Origin: an uncultured Bacteroidales bacterium
GTDB taxonomy: Bacteria > Bacteroidota > Bacteroidia > Bacteroidales > UBA932
Assembly: GCA_900320545.1 (NCBI GenBank)
Contig: ONSU01000004.1
Location: forward strand, 62,001-126,000
Direction: 5' to 3'
Length of the DNA: 64,000 bases
The notes below the pieces were generated by a model that saw only the letters and a list, made by a program, of their open reading frames with translations, did not search any database and was not told the DNA's origin. Both the position numbers and the translations under genes were made by a program. This document shows positions 8,822 through 16,783 of this stretch, piece after piece. Position 1 is the stretch's first letter; the number at the start of each line of letters is the position of its first letter.

Positions 8822-8855
8822 AAAAAAAGCGGCAACCGTAAGTTGTCGCTTTTTT
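8822..8855. terminator. Bidirectional intrinsic terminator between DUF4270 gene and acpP
   Basis: A-rich AAAAAAAGCG, CAAC and GTTG, CGCTTTTTT form a hairpin with A and T runs on opposite sides, so it can end transcripts arriving from both convergent genes. Confidence 0.85.
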
Positions 8856-8876
8856 ATTTGGGAGGTCAAGACGGAA

Positions 8877-9125
8877 TTACTCGGTACCGAGCTTCTCCTC
8901 TACCTTGGCGATCGCATCGGCCACGGTGGCGATGTTGTTGGTCTCGTCATCGGGAATCTTGATTCCGAAAACGCGCTCAAACTCCATGAGGAGCTCGACG
9001 GTATCCAGGGAGTCGGCGCCAAGATCATTGGTGAAGTTGGCGGCCTCGGTCACATTGGACTCTTCGACACCCAGTTTGTCAACGATGATGTCTTTGACCT
9101 TCTTAACGATTTCTTCGTGAGTCAT
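8877..9125 (-). CDS. acpP: Acyl carrier protein
   Basis: This 82-residue acidic protein contains the phosphopantetheine site [15 protein letters not shown] with the attachment serine at residue 39, flanked by FTNDLGADS and [11 protein letters not shown] carries growing acyl chains in type II fatty-acid synthesis and supplies lipid A acylation. No other fab gene is adjacent, which differs from the common acpP-fabF pair. It has its own promoter and ends at the bidirectional terminator. Confidence 0.96.
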   Translation of the reverse strand: MTHEEIVKKVKDIIVDKLGVEESNVTEAANFTNDLGADSLDTVELLMEFERVFGIKIPDDETNNIATVADAIAKVEEKLGTE

Positions 9126-9174
9126 GATGAATAATTTTATGTTTTTTACTTTTTACAGATGTCAAATAAACGCA

Positions 9175-9206
9175 CAAAGGTAATCAAACTTTCTTTTGTT
9201 TGCAAC
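9175..9206 (-). promoter_or_regulatory. Promoter of acpP
   Basis: On the minus strand, GTTG (9206-9203) is followed after 20 bp by TACCTTTG (9182-9175), a good -7 match and a near match at -33. It lies about 50 bp upstream of the acpP ATG and overlaps the end of pnuC. Confidence 0.6.
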
Positions 9207-9956
9207 TCAACCGCGCATTTTTGATGATTTTCGGCCCAGTTTGAGCCAGATACGGAGGCCGTTGAGGGAATTGAGGAGGTAAAAACAGTACTTCGCGATC
9301 ATCACCGGAGCATAGGATCCTGCACCGAAGGCCACGGCCCGGTTGACCCAGAGGGCGATGGAAAACACATTCACCAGATTCCAGATAAACCACGAATCGG
9401 CGAAGGCCAGCGACAGGAGAATCTGTCCGGCGATATTGAGCACCATCACGGTCGCGTCGAGGGCGATCTTGCCGTGCTCCACCGGCACGCCGGGGCCGAG
9501 GCGGCGGACATCGATCCACCAGAGCAGGGCGTATACGGCGGCGATTCCCACGAGGACACCTCCCGCCACCAGGGCCCATTGCCATCCCTTCAGGCGGCGC
9601 ACTTCCGGGGTCTCCCCCTTCCCGGCACCGCGCTTCTTCCACTGCCAGATCCCCACGAACTGCATCGGAAGGAAATACAGCATGTGCAGGAGGAACTGCC
9701 CGATGTTGCCGCTGTCGTAATTGGTATAGGCGCAGATGCTGACGTTCACCACTCCGAAAAGGAAGTTCCAGATGAGGCCGTTCGCGGAGAGGACGCTGCA
9801 GAACACGCCCATCACGGCACCCAGGGTCACGATCGCGAGTTTGAGGATGTCGGCTTCGGGCTCGCTCATCTTGAGGGCGTTGATGACGACGGCGAGGGTG
9901 ATCATCCCGATGAGGATGAACAGGTTGAAGATCCGGTTGAATTTTTTCTCAGTCAT
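9207..9956 (-). CDS. pnuC: Nicotinamide mononucleotide/riboside transporter, PnuC family
   Basis: This 249-residue membrane protein has about seven hydrophobic segments and the PnuC core: WNFLFGVVNVSICAYTNYDS followed by LHMLYFLPMQFVGIWQWKKR. PnuC-type carriers take up nicotinamide riboside, and relatives carry thiamine or riboflavin, so the substrate is uncertain. Its start overlaps the uvrC stop by 8 bp, making it the last gene of a tlpA-like, uvrC, pnuC operon. Confidence 0.88.
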   Translation of the reverse strand: MTEKKFNRIFNLFILIGMITLAVVINALKMSEPEADILKLAIVTLGAVMGVFCSVLSANGLIWNFLFGVVNVSICAYTNYDSGNIGQFLLHMLYFLPMQFVGIWQWKKRGAGKGETPEVRRLKGWQWALVAGGVLVGIAAVYALLWWIDVRRLGPGVPVEHGKIALDATVMVLNIAGQILLSLAFADSWFIWNLVNVFSIALWVNRAVAFGAGSYAPVMIAKYCFYLLNSLNGLRIWLKLGRKSSKMRG

Positions 9957-11748
9957 GGGCGTTCAGGGCTTGGTGGATACGGGCGGCGAGTTTCGGCCCG
10001 ACCTGCGCGGAGATGTCCTCCACGGTCGCCGCGGCAATCCGCGCCACGCTGCCGAAATGCAGCAGCAGCCGCTGCTGCGTCTTCTCGCCCACGCCGGGGA
10101 TATCGCTGAGGGCGGAGTGGATCTGCCCCTTGCTGCGGAGGTTCCGGTGGAAGGTGATGCCGAAGCGGTGCGCCTCGTCGCGGATCCGCTGCAGAACCTT
10201 GAGCGCCTGCGAGTTGCGGTCGATGAAGAGCGGATAGGGATCGCCCACCCGGATGACTTCCTCCAGCCGCTTGGCGAGACCGACGACGGTCAGCCGGCCG
10301 GTCAGGTCGAGTTCCGCGAGCGCCTGATAGGCCGCGTCGAGCTGCCCCTTGCCGCCGTCGATGACGATCAGTTGCGGCAGGTCGTCCGGCACCTCGGCGA
10401 GCATCCGGGAATAGCGGCGGTTGACGACCTCCTTCATCGAGGCGAAGTCGTTGGCCCCGATGACGGTCTTGATCTTGAACTTCCGGTAGTCCTTCTTGGA
10501 CGGCTCCGCGTTTCGGAACACCACGCAGGACGCCACGGGATTGGTTCCCTGGATGTTGGAGTTGTCGAAACACTCGATGTGGACCGGAGATGCCGTCATC
10601 CCGAGGGCCTTCCGGAGCTCCTCCACCACACCGGCGCGGAATTCGTCCGGGTTGGTATGCTCCTCCGTCTTGAGACTGTGGAACTGATATTCACGGGCGT
10701 TCTTGGCGCTGAGTTCCAGCAGGGCGAGCTTGTCCCCCTTCCGGGGAATGCGGAACGTGACCCCCTCCAGCTCCACATCCGGCAGGAACGGCACGACGAC
10801 CTCTTTCGACAGGGCGCCGAACTTGGATTCGATCTCCGCGATGAACGCGCTCAGCACCGCTTCCCGGCTCTCCTCGATGTGCGGCTTGAAGCCCAGATTG
10901 AGACTCTGGATGATGGCGCCGCCCCGGATGCGGAGGAAATTCCCGTAGGCGTCCGTCCCGGAGAAGACCAGCGAAAAGACATCGGCGTCCACGTCGGCCG
11001 AAGAGGTGATGACGGACTTGGCGTAATGCTTCCGGATGCGCTCCATCCGGTCCTTCTGCACCTGCGCCTCCTCGAAATCGAGGCGGCCGGCGGCTTCCTG
11101 CATCCGGTCGCGGCACTGCTGGACGACCGTCCCGCCCCGGCCGGAGAGGATGTGCACGATCTCGGCGATATTGGAGTCGTATTCCGCCTTGGAGATACCC
11201 CCGACGCAGCAGCCCTTACAGCGGCCGAGATGGAAGTCGAGGCAGGGGCGGAATTTCTTTTTGAGGATGGCCTCGGAGGTGATTTTTAGTTTGCAGGTCC
11301 GCAGCGGATACACGTCGGCGAAGAATTCCAGCAGGGCCCGGGCGTGCAGGACCGAACTGTAGGGCCCGAAATAACGGTTGCCGCCGGAGCGCTCGATGCG
11401 TCGCGTCAGGAACACCCGGGGGAAGTCCTCCCCGCTGATGCAGATCCATGGATAGGTCTTGGAATCCTTCAGGAGGATGTTGTAGCGGGGTTTGTACTGC
11501 TTGATGAGGTTGTTCTCCAGGAGGAGGGCGTCCGCCTCGGAATCCACCACGCTGTACTCGGCGTCGGCGATCTTGCTCACCAGGATGCGGGTCTTGGCCG
11601 TAAGACGCTCCGCCGGGACGAAATACTGCGCGACCCGCTTGTGGAGGTCCTTGGCCTTCCCGACATAGATCACCTTGCCCTCGGCGTCATAATAGCGGTA
11701 GACACCGGGACTGTGGGGGAAGAGGGCTATTTTCTCCCGGAGGGTCAC
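9949..11748 (-). CDS. uvrC: Excinuclease ABC subunit C
   Basis: The 599 residues carry the full UvrC layout: GIY-YIG nuclease at the N-terminus (GVYRYYDAEGKVIYVGKAKD), a Cys-containing LGRCKGCC segment, a UVR helix pair near 200-235, the RNase H-like endonuclease domain with VIDGGKGQLDAAYQAL, and C-terminal helix-hairpin-helix repeats (SDIPGVGEKTQQRLL). UvrC makes both incisions in nucleotide excision repair. Its ATG overlaps the stop of the tlpA-like gene by 4 bp, and it overlaps pnuC downstream. Confidence 0.97.
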   Translation of the reverse strand: MTLREKIALFPHSPGVYRYYDAEGKVIYVGKAKDLHKRVAQYFVPAERLTAKTRILVSKIADAEYSVVDSEADALLLENNLIKQYKPRYNILLKDSKTYPWICISGEDFPRVFLTRRIERSGGNRYFGPYSSVLHARALLEFFADVYPLRTCKLKITSEAILKKKFRPCLDFHLGRCKGCCVGGISKAEYDSNIAEIVHILSGRGGTVVQQCRDRMQEAAGRLDFEEAQVQKDRMERIRKHYAKSVITSSADVDADVFSLVFSGTDAYGNFLRIRGGAIIQSLNLGFKPHIEESREAVLSAFIAEIESKFGALSKEVVVPFLPDVELEGVTFRIPRKGDKLALLELSAKNAREYQFHSLKTEEHTNPDEFRAGVVEELRKALGMTASPVHIECFDNSNIQGTNPVASCVVFRNAEPSKKDYRKFKIKTVIGANDFASMKEVVNRRYSRMLAEVPDDLPQLIVIDGGKGQLDAAYQALAELDLTGRLTVVGLAKRLEEVIRVGDPYPLFIDRNSQALKVLQRIRDEAHRFGITFHRNLRSKGQIHSALSDIPGVGEKTQQRLLLHFGSVARIAAATVEDISAQVGPKLAARIHQALNAHD

Positions 11749-12842
11749 TGGAGGAATTTCGCGAGGGTCTCCTCGATCTCGGCGCCGCGGAAGCCGCGCG
11801 CGAGAATGGTGCCGTCGGGGGCGAAAAGGATCAGATGCGGAATGGTATTGATGCCGTAGAGTTCCCCGGGCTTCGTGCCGGCGCCGATGAGACTGTTCCA
11901 GACGATGCCGAGGTCGACGGCCGCCACGGCGGAATCGTCCGGATCGTCATTCAGGGCGACGCTCACCACGTCGAAGTTGTCGCCGATATGGGCTTCGTAG
12001 GCGGCCTTGATGTAGGGAACCTCCGCCCGACACGGGCCGCACCAGGAGGCCCAGAAGTCGAGAAGGATGAATTTACCCTTCCCCACATAGTCGGAGAGAT
12101 GGACCCTGGTGCCTTCAAGATTGTTCGGATCGAGCGACGCCTCGAAGTCGAAGAAGCGGCCGCCGGGCGAAGTGGCGCCGGCCGAAGAGAGCTGGTCCAG
12201 CAGGAGCTTGACGTCCTTACGGGCCTTGATCTCCGGCGAAAGGCCCTGCAGGAGGGCCGGGAAGTCCTGGTCCATTTCGGAGGACATCAGCACGTAGACC
12301 GCGATGACGTTGTCGGAATTCTCACGGATCGCATTGACATTCAGGTCTTTGATCTTCGGCTTGTAGGGCTCGAGCAGTTCGGCGGCCTTCGCCATCATCT
12401 CGGCTTCGGTGAACTCGTCCGGGTCGTACTGCGGCATCTCCGCCATCACTTCCATCTGGATGTCCATCATCGCCTTCATATAGTTGTTCAGGCGGCCCGT
12501 GAGTCCGATCTCGCCGCCGGGAGCGGCGACCAGTTTCGGATTCTCCTCCGCCTTGAGCGAGAGGGTCAGTGCGCTCCCGTCGGAGACGAAGGGCGTCTGG
12601 AAGTACGGAGTCGCCAGAATGCCCAACTTGGTAATGTCCACAGGGACCTCGATCTTGTAAGCCCCGCTGACGGTATCCACAGGCATGCTCACGAGCAGCG
12701 AATCCTCGAAGAACACCGACAGGGTATCGATAAACTGGTAATCGAGCGGCAGCGTCCCGGAAATCACGGTCTTCTTCCCGCCCGGACCGCACGCAACGGC
12801 AAGCACTATCGCCGCGGCCGATAAGATGTTTCTAAGTTTCAT
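11745..12842 (-). CDS. TlpA/ResA-like thioredoxin lipoprotein
   Basis: From ATG 12842 (MKLRNILSAAAIVLAVAC) this is a 365-residue lipoprotein with Cys18 as the acylated residue. The first ~100 residues resemble the DUF4369-type beta domain often found before Bacteroidetes thioredoxins, then a helical segment, then an AhpC/TSA-thioredoxin domain with FWASWCGPCRAEVP near residues 262-274. It probably reduces periplasmic disulfides. A longer start at 12878 was rejected because it overlaps the -7 promoter box. It is translationally coupled to uvrC, an unusual partner. Confidence 0.85.
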   Translation of the reverse strand: MKLRNILSAAAIVLAVACGPGGKKTVISGTLPLDYQFIDTLSVFFEDSLLVSMPVDTVSGAYKIEVPVDITKLGILATPYFQTPFVSDGSALTLSLKAEENPKLVAAPGGEIGLTGRLNNYMKAMMDIQMEVMAEMPQYDPDEFTEAEMMAKAAELLEPYKPKIKDLNVNAIRENSDNVIAVYVLMSSEMDQDFPALLQGLSPEIKARKDVKLLLDQLSSAGATSPGGRFFDFEASLDPNNLEGTRVHLSDYVGKGKFILLDFWASWCGPCRAEVPYIKAAYEAHIGDNFDVVSVALNDDPDDSAVAAVDLGIVWNSLIGAGTKPGELYGINTIPHLILFAPDGTILARGFRGAEIEETLAKFLQ

Positions 12843-12875
12843 TCCTGTAAATGATGATGCAATTTGTTGGAATGA

Positions 12876-12907
12876 CAAATTTAGGGGATTTCTCCCGAAA
12901 TTGCAAC
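12876..12907 (-). promoter_or_regulatory. Promoter of the tlpA-like-uvrC-pnuC operon
   Basis: On the minus strand GTTG (12907-12904), 20 bp, then TAAATTTG (12883-12876). The arrangement matches the acpP promoter, with the same GTTG variant at -33. Confidence 0.6.
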
Positions 12908-12976
12908 TGCACCACCGGGAGGCCCGAATCCCCCTTTTGCCCCGCCCCCCTCTCCCGGTCTCCGTCCCGGCCGGGT

Positions 12977-13064
12977 GTCGATAACCCTCCGAAAGGTCGG
13001 ATGGTTGTCGACGATTTCGACCTTTTTCGTCGATAACCCTCCAGATGCCCGGAGGGTTGTCGAC
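12977..13064. repeat. REP-like palindrome pair, left side of the RAYT gene
   Basis: Two 36-bp imperfect palindromes at 12977-13012 and 13029-13064. Each opens with GTCGATAACCCTCC and closes with GGnnGGTTGTCGAC, and they are separated by a 16-bp linker. The second ends 11 bp before the stop codon of the transposase gene. Almost the same pair recurs at 14128-14215. Confidence 0.85.
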
Positions 13065-13075
13065 AGTGAGAGAGT

Positions 13076-13939
13076 TTATTCCTTTGATAGCATCGCGGAG
13101 ACATCGCGTGGCCTGAGGCCAAGAACCCGGGCCAACTGGCCGACATCCGAGCCGCTTCGACGGGACAATTCGTACACCAGTCGCTGAAGTTCCGCTTCTT
13201 CAAGCTCTATGATCTCGGACTTGCGGAACAAAGAGAGACAGATATCCTTTGCGAACAGGACAAGACTTTGGTCCTTGAACGAAGGTAACATTGCCTTTCG
13301 CTCCTCCAAAATCCGCCTGGCCTTGGAAGAATTGCGCAAAAAGAACGACATCCGATTGGGCGTCCTATACAATGCCTCAACCTTACTCCAACAGACATAC
13401 GACTCGGGAAGGATATACCCGTCTTCTCCCAAGATGCAGTCTTCGCCCGCCGGAAGAATACTATGCAACACCCGGGACCGTTCGCGGACACTCAGTTCAC
13501 TTACCTTCCGCCCGGATGTTCTGCGGGAAGAAAAGTAGCAGCATCCCGACCCCCAGGGGTATCCCTCCGCAGCCAGACAGATATTGGCGACAACCGGATT
13601 CATAAGTACATAGGCAATTACACATTCCAATCCTTCCCTCAGAGAGGATATTTCCCTGCAGTCCAATGCGTTCTCTCGCAGAAACCGGGATGTACCGTAC
13701 TTCCTGCGCATATACTTTGAATACAAAAGTTTGAACATGGAGTAGAACTCCTTCATCTGATGTTCGTCTCCCATCAGCACAAAATGCACGTGATTGGACA
13801 TCAGAACAAATGCAATTACAAACACGTGGCAGCGTAGCGCCGCAATAGGAACGAAATTCATTCCCGACTTGAAATCCTCATCGTCCCTGAACCAGATCCT
13901 GTCCTCCAGATGGGAGGAACTTAGAAAATAATACTTCAT
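13076..13939 (-). mobile_element. REP-associated tyrosine transposase (RAYT), Y1/HUH family
   Basis: This 287-residue protein has the Y1 transposase features: the HUH motif SNHVHFVL at residues 48-55 (H50, H52) and a candidate catalytic Tyr110 in AYVLMNPVVAN. A C-terminal helix-turn-helix-like part contains GSDVGQLARVLGLRPRDVS. RAYTs are single-copy, usually non-self-mobile HUH enzymes that cut at flanking REP hairpins. Here REP-like pairs lie immediately downstream and 188 bp upstream, a classic REPtron layout. The upstream 188 bp is AT-rich and shows a -7 match (TAGGTTTG at 13967-13960) but no matched -33 box. Confidence 0.88.
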
Positions 13940-14127
13940 CCTATCACGTTTTTTTGAGACAAACCTACTGAAATTGAAGCACTCTTCCCACTCAGAATCA
14001 AAAAAAGGGAAAAGATTTTGAAGAATCTTTCACTTTTGATGTAATTCTTTCATTTTTTGAGCTTTTTTTTCATTCAGCTTTCAACTTTTTCAATACCTTT
14101 TTCGGCACTGTAACTTTCCTCCGCAGT

Positions 14128-14215
14128 GTCGATAACCCTCCGAAGGGACGGAGGGTTGTCGACGATTTCGGCCTTTTTCGTCGATAACCCTCCAGATGCC
14201 CGGAGGGTTGTCGAC
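14128..14215. repeat. REP-like palindrome pair, right side of the RAYT gene
   Basis: 36-bp palindromes at 14128-14163 and 14180-14215 with the same outer arms (GTCGATAACCCTCC and GGAGGGTTGTCGAC) and the same 16-bp linker type as the left pair, and in the same orientation. The inner unit (14180) is identical to its left counterpart (13029). The outer one differs only around the loop. Confidence 0.85.
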
Positions 14216-14222
14216 AGTACCA

Positions 14223-14365
14223 AAGTGCGGCCCCGAAAGGGGGTCGCACTTAGTGGAGAGTGGCAGCGAAGGCTGAGCGACGAGGCCGGGCAGGACTGCG
14301 GGCGCAACGGCTATGCTGCGGTAGCGGCGGGAGCTTCGGCGGGCGCAACGGCTATGCTGCGGTAG
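14223..14365. repeat. Hairpin plus 25-bp direct repeats downstream of the EF-hand gene
   Basis: A strong hairpin, AAGTGCG with CGCACTT (14223-14251), closes on a GAAA loop but has no T run. Next to it a 25-bp unit beginning GGGCGCAACGGCTATGC is repeated at 14300-14324 and 14341-14365, with a decayed third copy running into the 3' end of the EF-hand gene. No gene is visible in this stretch. Confidence 0.6.
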
Positions 14366-14378
14366 GGGTGTGCACCGG

Positions 14379-16646
14379 CTATGCAGCGTCGGGGGCGGGA
14401 GCGTCGGCGGGCGCAGCGGCCTCGGCGGGAATCTCGGCGGGGGCGGCGGGGGCGGCGGGGGCAGGGTCAACGACCTCCTCGGCGGGCTTGTGGTAAGGGT
14501 GGCCCGGGATGCGGTCGGTGAAGTAGCAGAAGGCGGCGGCGCCGAGCAGGAGGATGACCAGGGTCCAGAGGATGCGGCGGCACCAGGCGCGGCGGCGGGC
14601 CTTCTTGTCGACGGCTGTGAGTTTCGGGTACTGCGCGAGCGAGGTGAGCGTGCGGCCGAACTTGACGCGGACGAGGGACTTGGCGTTGATGGCCCAGCCG
14701 TTGGCGTTCAGGAGCGGGCCCAGATCGCGACGGCGGAGTTTCCGCCAGGCGATGAACATGGCCGGGCCGGAGATCACGAGCATGATCGCCAGAATGACCA
14801 GCAGGACCTTCCAGGGACCGATCGAAACCGCCCCCTTCACGAGCGAGGCGAGGGCCGATCCGAGGAAGCCGAGCGCCATGCCGATGGCGGCGAAGATGCC
14901 GGCGAACTTGGCGATGTCGAAACTCGACTTGACGGCTGCGCCCGCCTCTTTCGGCTGGGCGGCGGCGCTGTCGGCCGTCGCGGTCATATCCGCGAACGCC
15001 TTGTCGTTCTTCTCCGTCGCGCTCTTGTTGATCTTCTCGTTGATCCACTTGCCGACCTTACGGTAGGGATCCCAGAAGGCCTGGCGTACGCTGAGCGGAT
15101 TGTCGATGATATTCACGACCACGGCATCCCAGTCGACGTTGTCCCGGTCATAGAACACGGCGTTCTTGCCGACACGCAGGCCGTCGATATCCCCTGCCGT
15201 CAGCACGGCGGCGATATTCATCGAGGCCGCCTTGACCTTGGAATGGCAGGCGCAGATGAGGATATACATCCCGCTGTAGCCGGAGAGTTCACTGACCTTG
15301 CCCATATCCGCGATGCGGACGCAGAGCTCGGTGCAGCGCTGGTCGATATAGAGCCGGCCGGCCTGGAAGATGGCCTTCTTGTCTTTCTTCTTGCTGTAGA
15401 AGTCCGTGAAGGACACATAGTTGTTGAGATACTTGAAGAAATCCCGGTAGAGATGCGTAAGTTTATCGACCTTCTCGATCGAAAGGGCCTCCGCCTCCAG
15501 GGCCTTGTCGGCCTCGATGACGGCGAGCAGGTCGGCCTTGCGGTCTTCCTTCAGGATGGTGCCGACGGCCTCTTCGCCGAGGGACTCCACCGCGTCGCCC
15601 TTCTTCTCGCCCAGCCAGGCGGCGTAGGCACCGAAAGAAGCGACCACCTCATTCCACTGGGCCTCGGTAATGGCCTCCGCCTTCGGGAATTTCTTATCCA
15701 GAATCAGGCTCTTCAGCGAGGCGAATGCACCCTGCCAGGCCGGGTTGATGCCGACCCCGAGCGGGAGCAGGCCTTCGGCCGAAGGGCGGGCCAGCGGGCT
15801 TGACTCGATCTCGGCGACACCGCCGCTCAGGTCAGACCCGCTCACGGCGAGAATCTTCTCGGTGGAGATATCCACGGCCTCAGACAGATTGCCGTCGAAG
15901 CCGATGAGCTTGCAGCGCATGAAGTAGTCGGCAATCTTGGCCTTGAGGGCATTGCAGGCATCATAGGCGGCCGCGGTATCATCCCCGTACGGGAAGATCT
16001 CGGCGGCGCCGTCCGCTGCGGCCTTCCGCCAGGCGGCGAAGTCGGCGCAGGCGGCGTAGAACGCCTCGATATGGTCAGCCGTGACGCCCTCGACGCCGCT
16101 CCGGTCGGTCGCGCTGCCGATGAGCTTCACGATGTTCTCAATCAGCTCTTTCAGTTTCTCGTCATCGGTGGAAGCCGGCGTGATGATGCCGTCACCGTTG
16201 AATTTCGTATCGGCGAAGATTTTCACCTTGTCGACCGTATCCTCAACGGCGATTTCTTCCTTCTCCAGGCCCAGGTTGGACAGAATCTGCTTCGCGGATC
16301 CCTGCAGCGTCGCGCCTTCCTCATCCTCGGTATTGAAGGCCGAGAGCGGAATGACAGACTCCCCCTTGAGGAGCATGTCGGGTTCCTTCAAGACCTTCGT
16401 GAGCCACTGCGCGGCAGCGATAACCTCATCGACGCGGATCTTGCCGTCGCCATCGGTATCGAGGTAACGAAGCGTCGCCTCGTCAAATTCCAGTCCCGTC
16501 ACCGGGCAGCTGAGCACCGTCCAAAGCTTGCGGTCGAGCTCTCCAAGATGCGCGATGTCCTTCCCGCTCTGAATCTTCACGCGGACCTGCCCCCCGACGG
16601 AAGCGAACGTCCACTTGTAGCCGTTCTGTTTTTTCTTTTTGCACAT
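14379..16646 (-). CDS. Large EF-hand protein with C-terminal membrane segments, function unknown
   Basis: From ATG 16646 (MCKKKKQNGYKWTFASVGGQ) the protein has 755 residues. A calcium-binding loop DTDGDGKIRVDE lies near residue 60, and a second similar region (FNGDGIITPASTDDE) follows near 160. The middle is helical and Ala-rich. Hydrophobic segments near 600-625 and 635-660 and a third near 715-735 suggest membrane anchoring. The end is a Pro/Ala-rich tail whose codons merge with the direct repeats downstream. I do not recognise a named family. The longer start at 16754 would overlap the divergent promoter region and has no support. Confidence 0.75.
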   Translation of the reverse strand: MCKKKKQNGYKWTFASVGGQVRVKIQSGKDIAHLGELDRKLWTVLSCPVTGLEFDEATLRYLDTDGDGKIRVDEVIAAAQWLTKVLKEPDMLLKGESVIPLSAFNTEDEEGATLQGSAKQILSNLGLEKEEIAVEDTVDKVKIFADTKFNGDGIITPASTDDEKLKELIENIVKLIGSATDRSGVEGVTADHIEAFYAACADFAAWRKAAADGAAEIFPYGDDTAAAYDACNALKAKIADYFMRCKLIGFDGNLSEAVDISTEKILAVSGSDLSGGVAEIESSPLARPSAEGLLPLGVGINPAWQGAFASLKSLILDKKFPKAEAITEAQWNEVVASFGAYAAWLGEKKGDAVESLGEEAVGTILKEDRKADLLAVIEADKALEAEALSIEKVDKLTHLYRDFFKYLNNYVSFTDFYSKKKDKKAIFQAGRLYIDQRCTELCVRIADMGKVSELSGYSGMYILICACHSKVKAASMNIAAVLTAGDIDGLRVGKNAVFYDRDNVDWDAVVVNIIDNPLSVRQAFWDPYRKVGKWINEKINKSATEKNDKAFADMTATADSAAAQPKEAGAAVKSSFDIAKFAGIFAAIGMALGFLGSALASLVKGAVSIGPWKVLLVILAIMLVISGPAMFIAWRKLRRRDLGPLLNANGWAINAKSLVRVKFGRTLTSLAQYPKLTAVDKKARRRAWCRRILWTLVILLLGAAAFCYFTDRIPGHPYHKPAEEVVDPAPAAPAAPAEIPAEAAAPADAPAPDAA

Positions 16647-16682
16647 AAGATATAAGGTTTTTGAATTTTCGCAGTAACTTAC

Positions 16683-16751
16683 AAATATAAGAAATCTCCC
16701 GTCATTCCCGGCCTGAAGGGGAATCTTTTTACAAATAATTCCGTATTTTTG
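16683..16751. promoter_or_regulatory. Divergent -7 elements between EF-hand gene and multidomain lipoprotein gene
   Basis: On the minus strand TATATTTG (16690-16683) precedes the EF-hand gene. On the plus strand TATTTTTG (16744-16751) precedes the lipoprotein gene by 32 bp. Both fit TAnnTTTG. Matching -33 boxes are not clear. Confidence 0.45.
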
Positions 16752-16783
16752 CATCGATTCCGATTGATGACAGAGTTTTGCTT

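Noticed and set aside
14223-14251. Terminator of the EF-hand gene
   Set aside because: A strong hairpin exists 130 bp past the stop, but without a T tract. It fits better as a repeat element.
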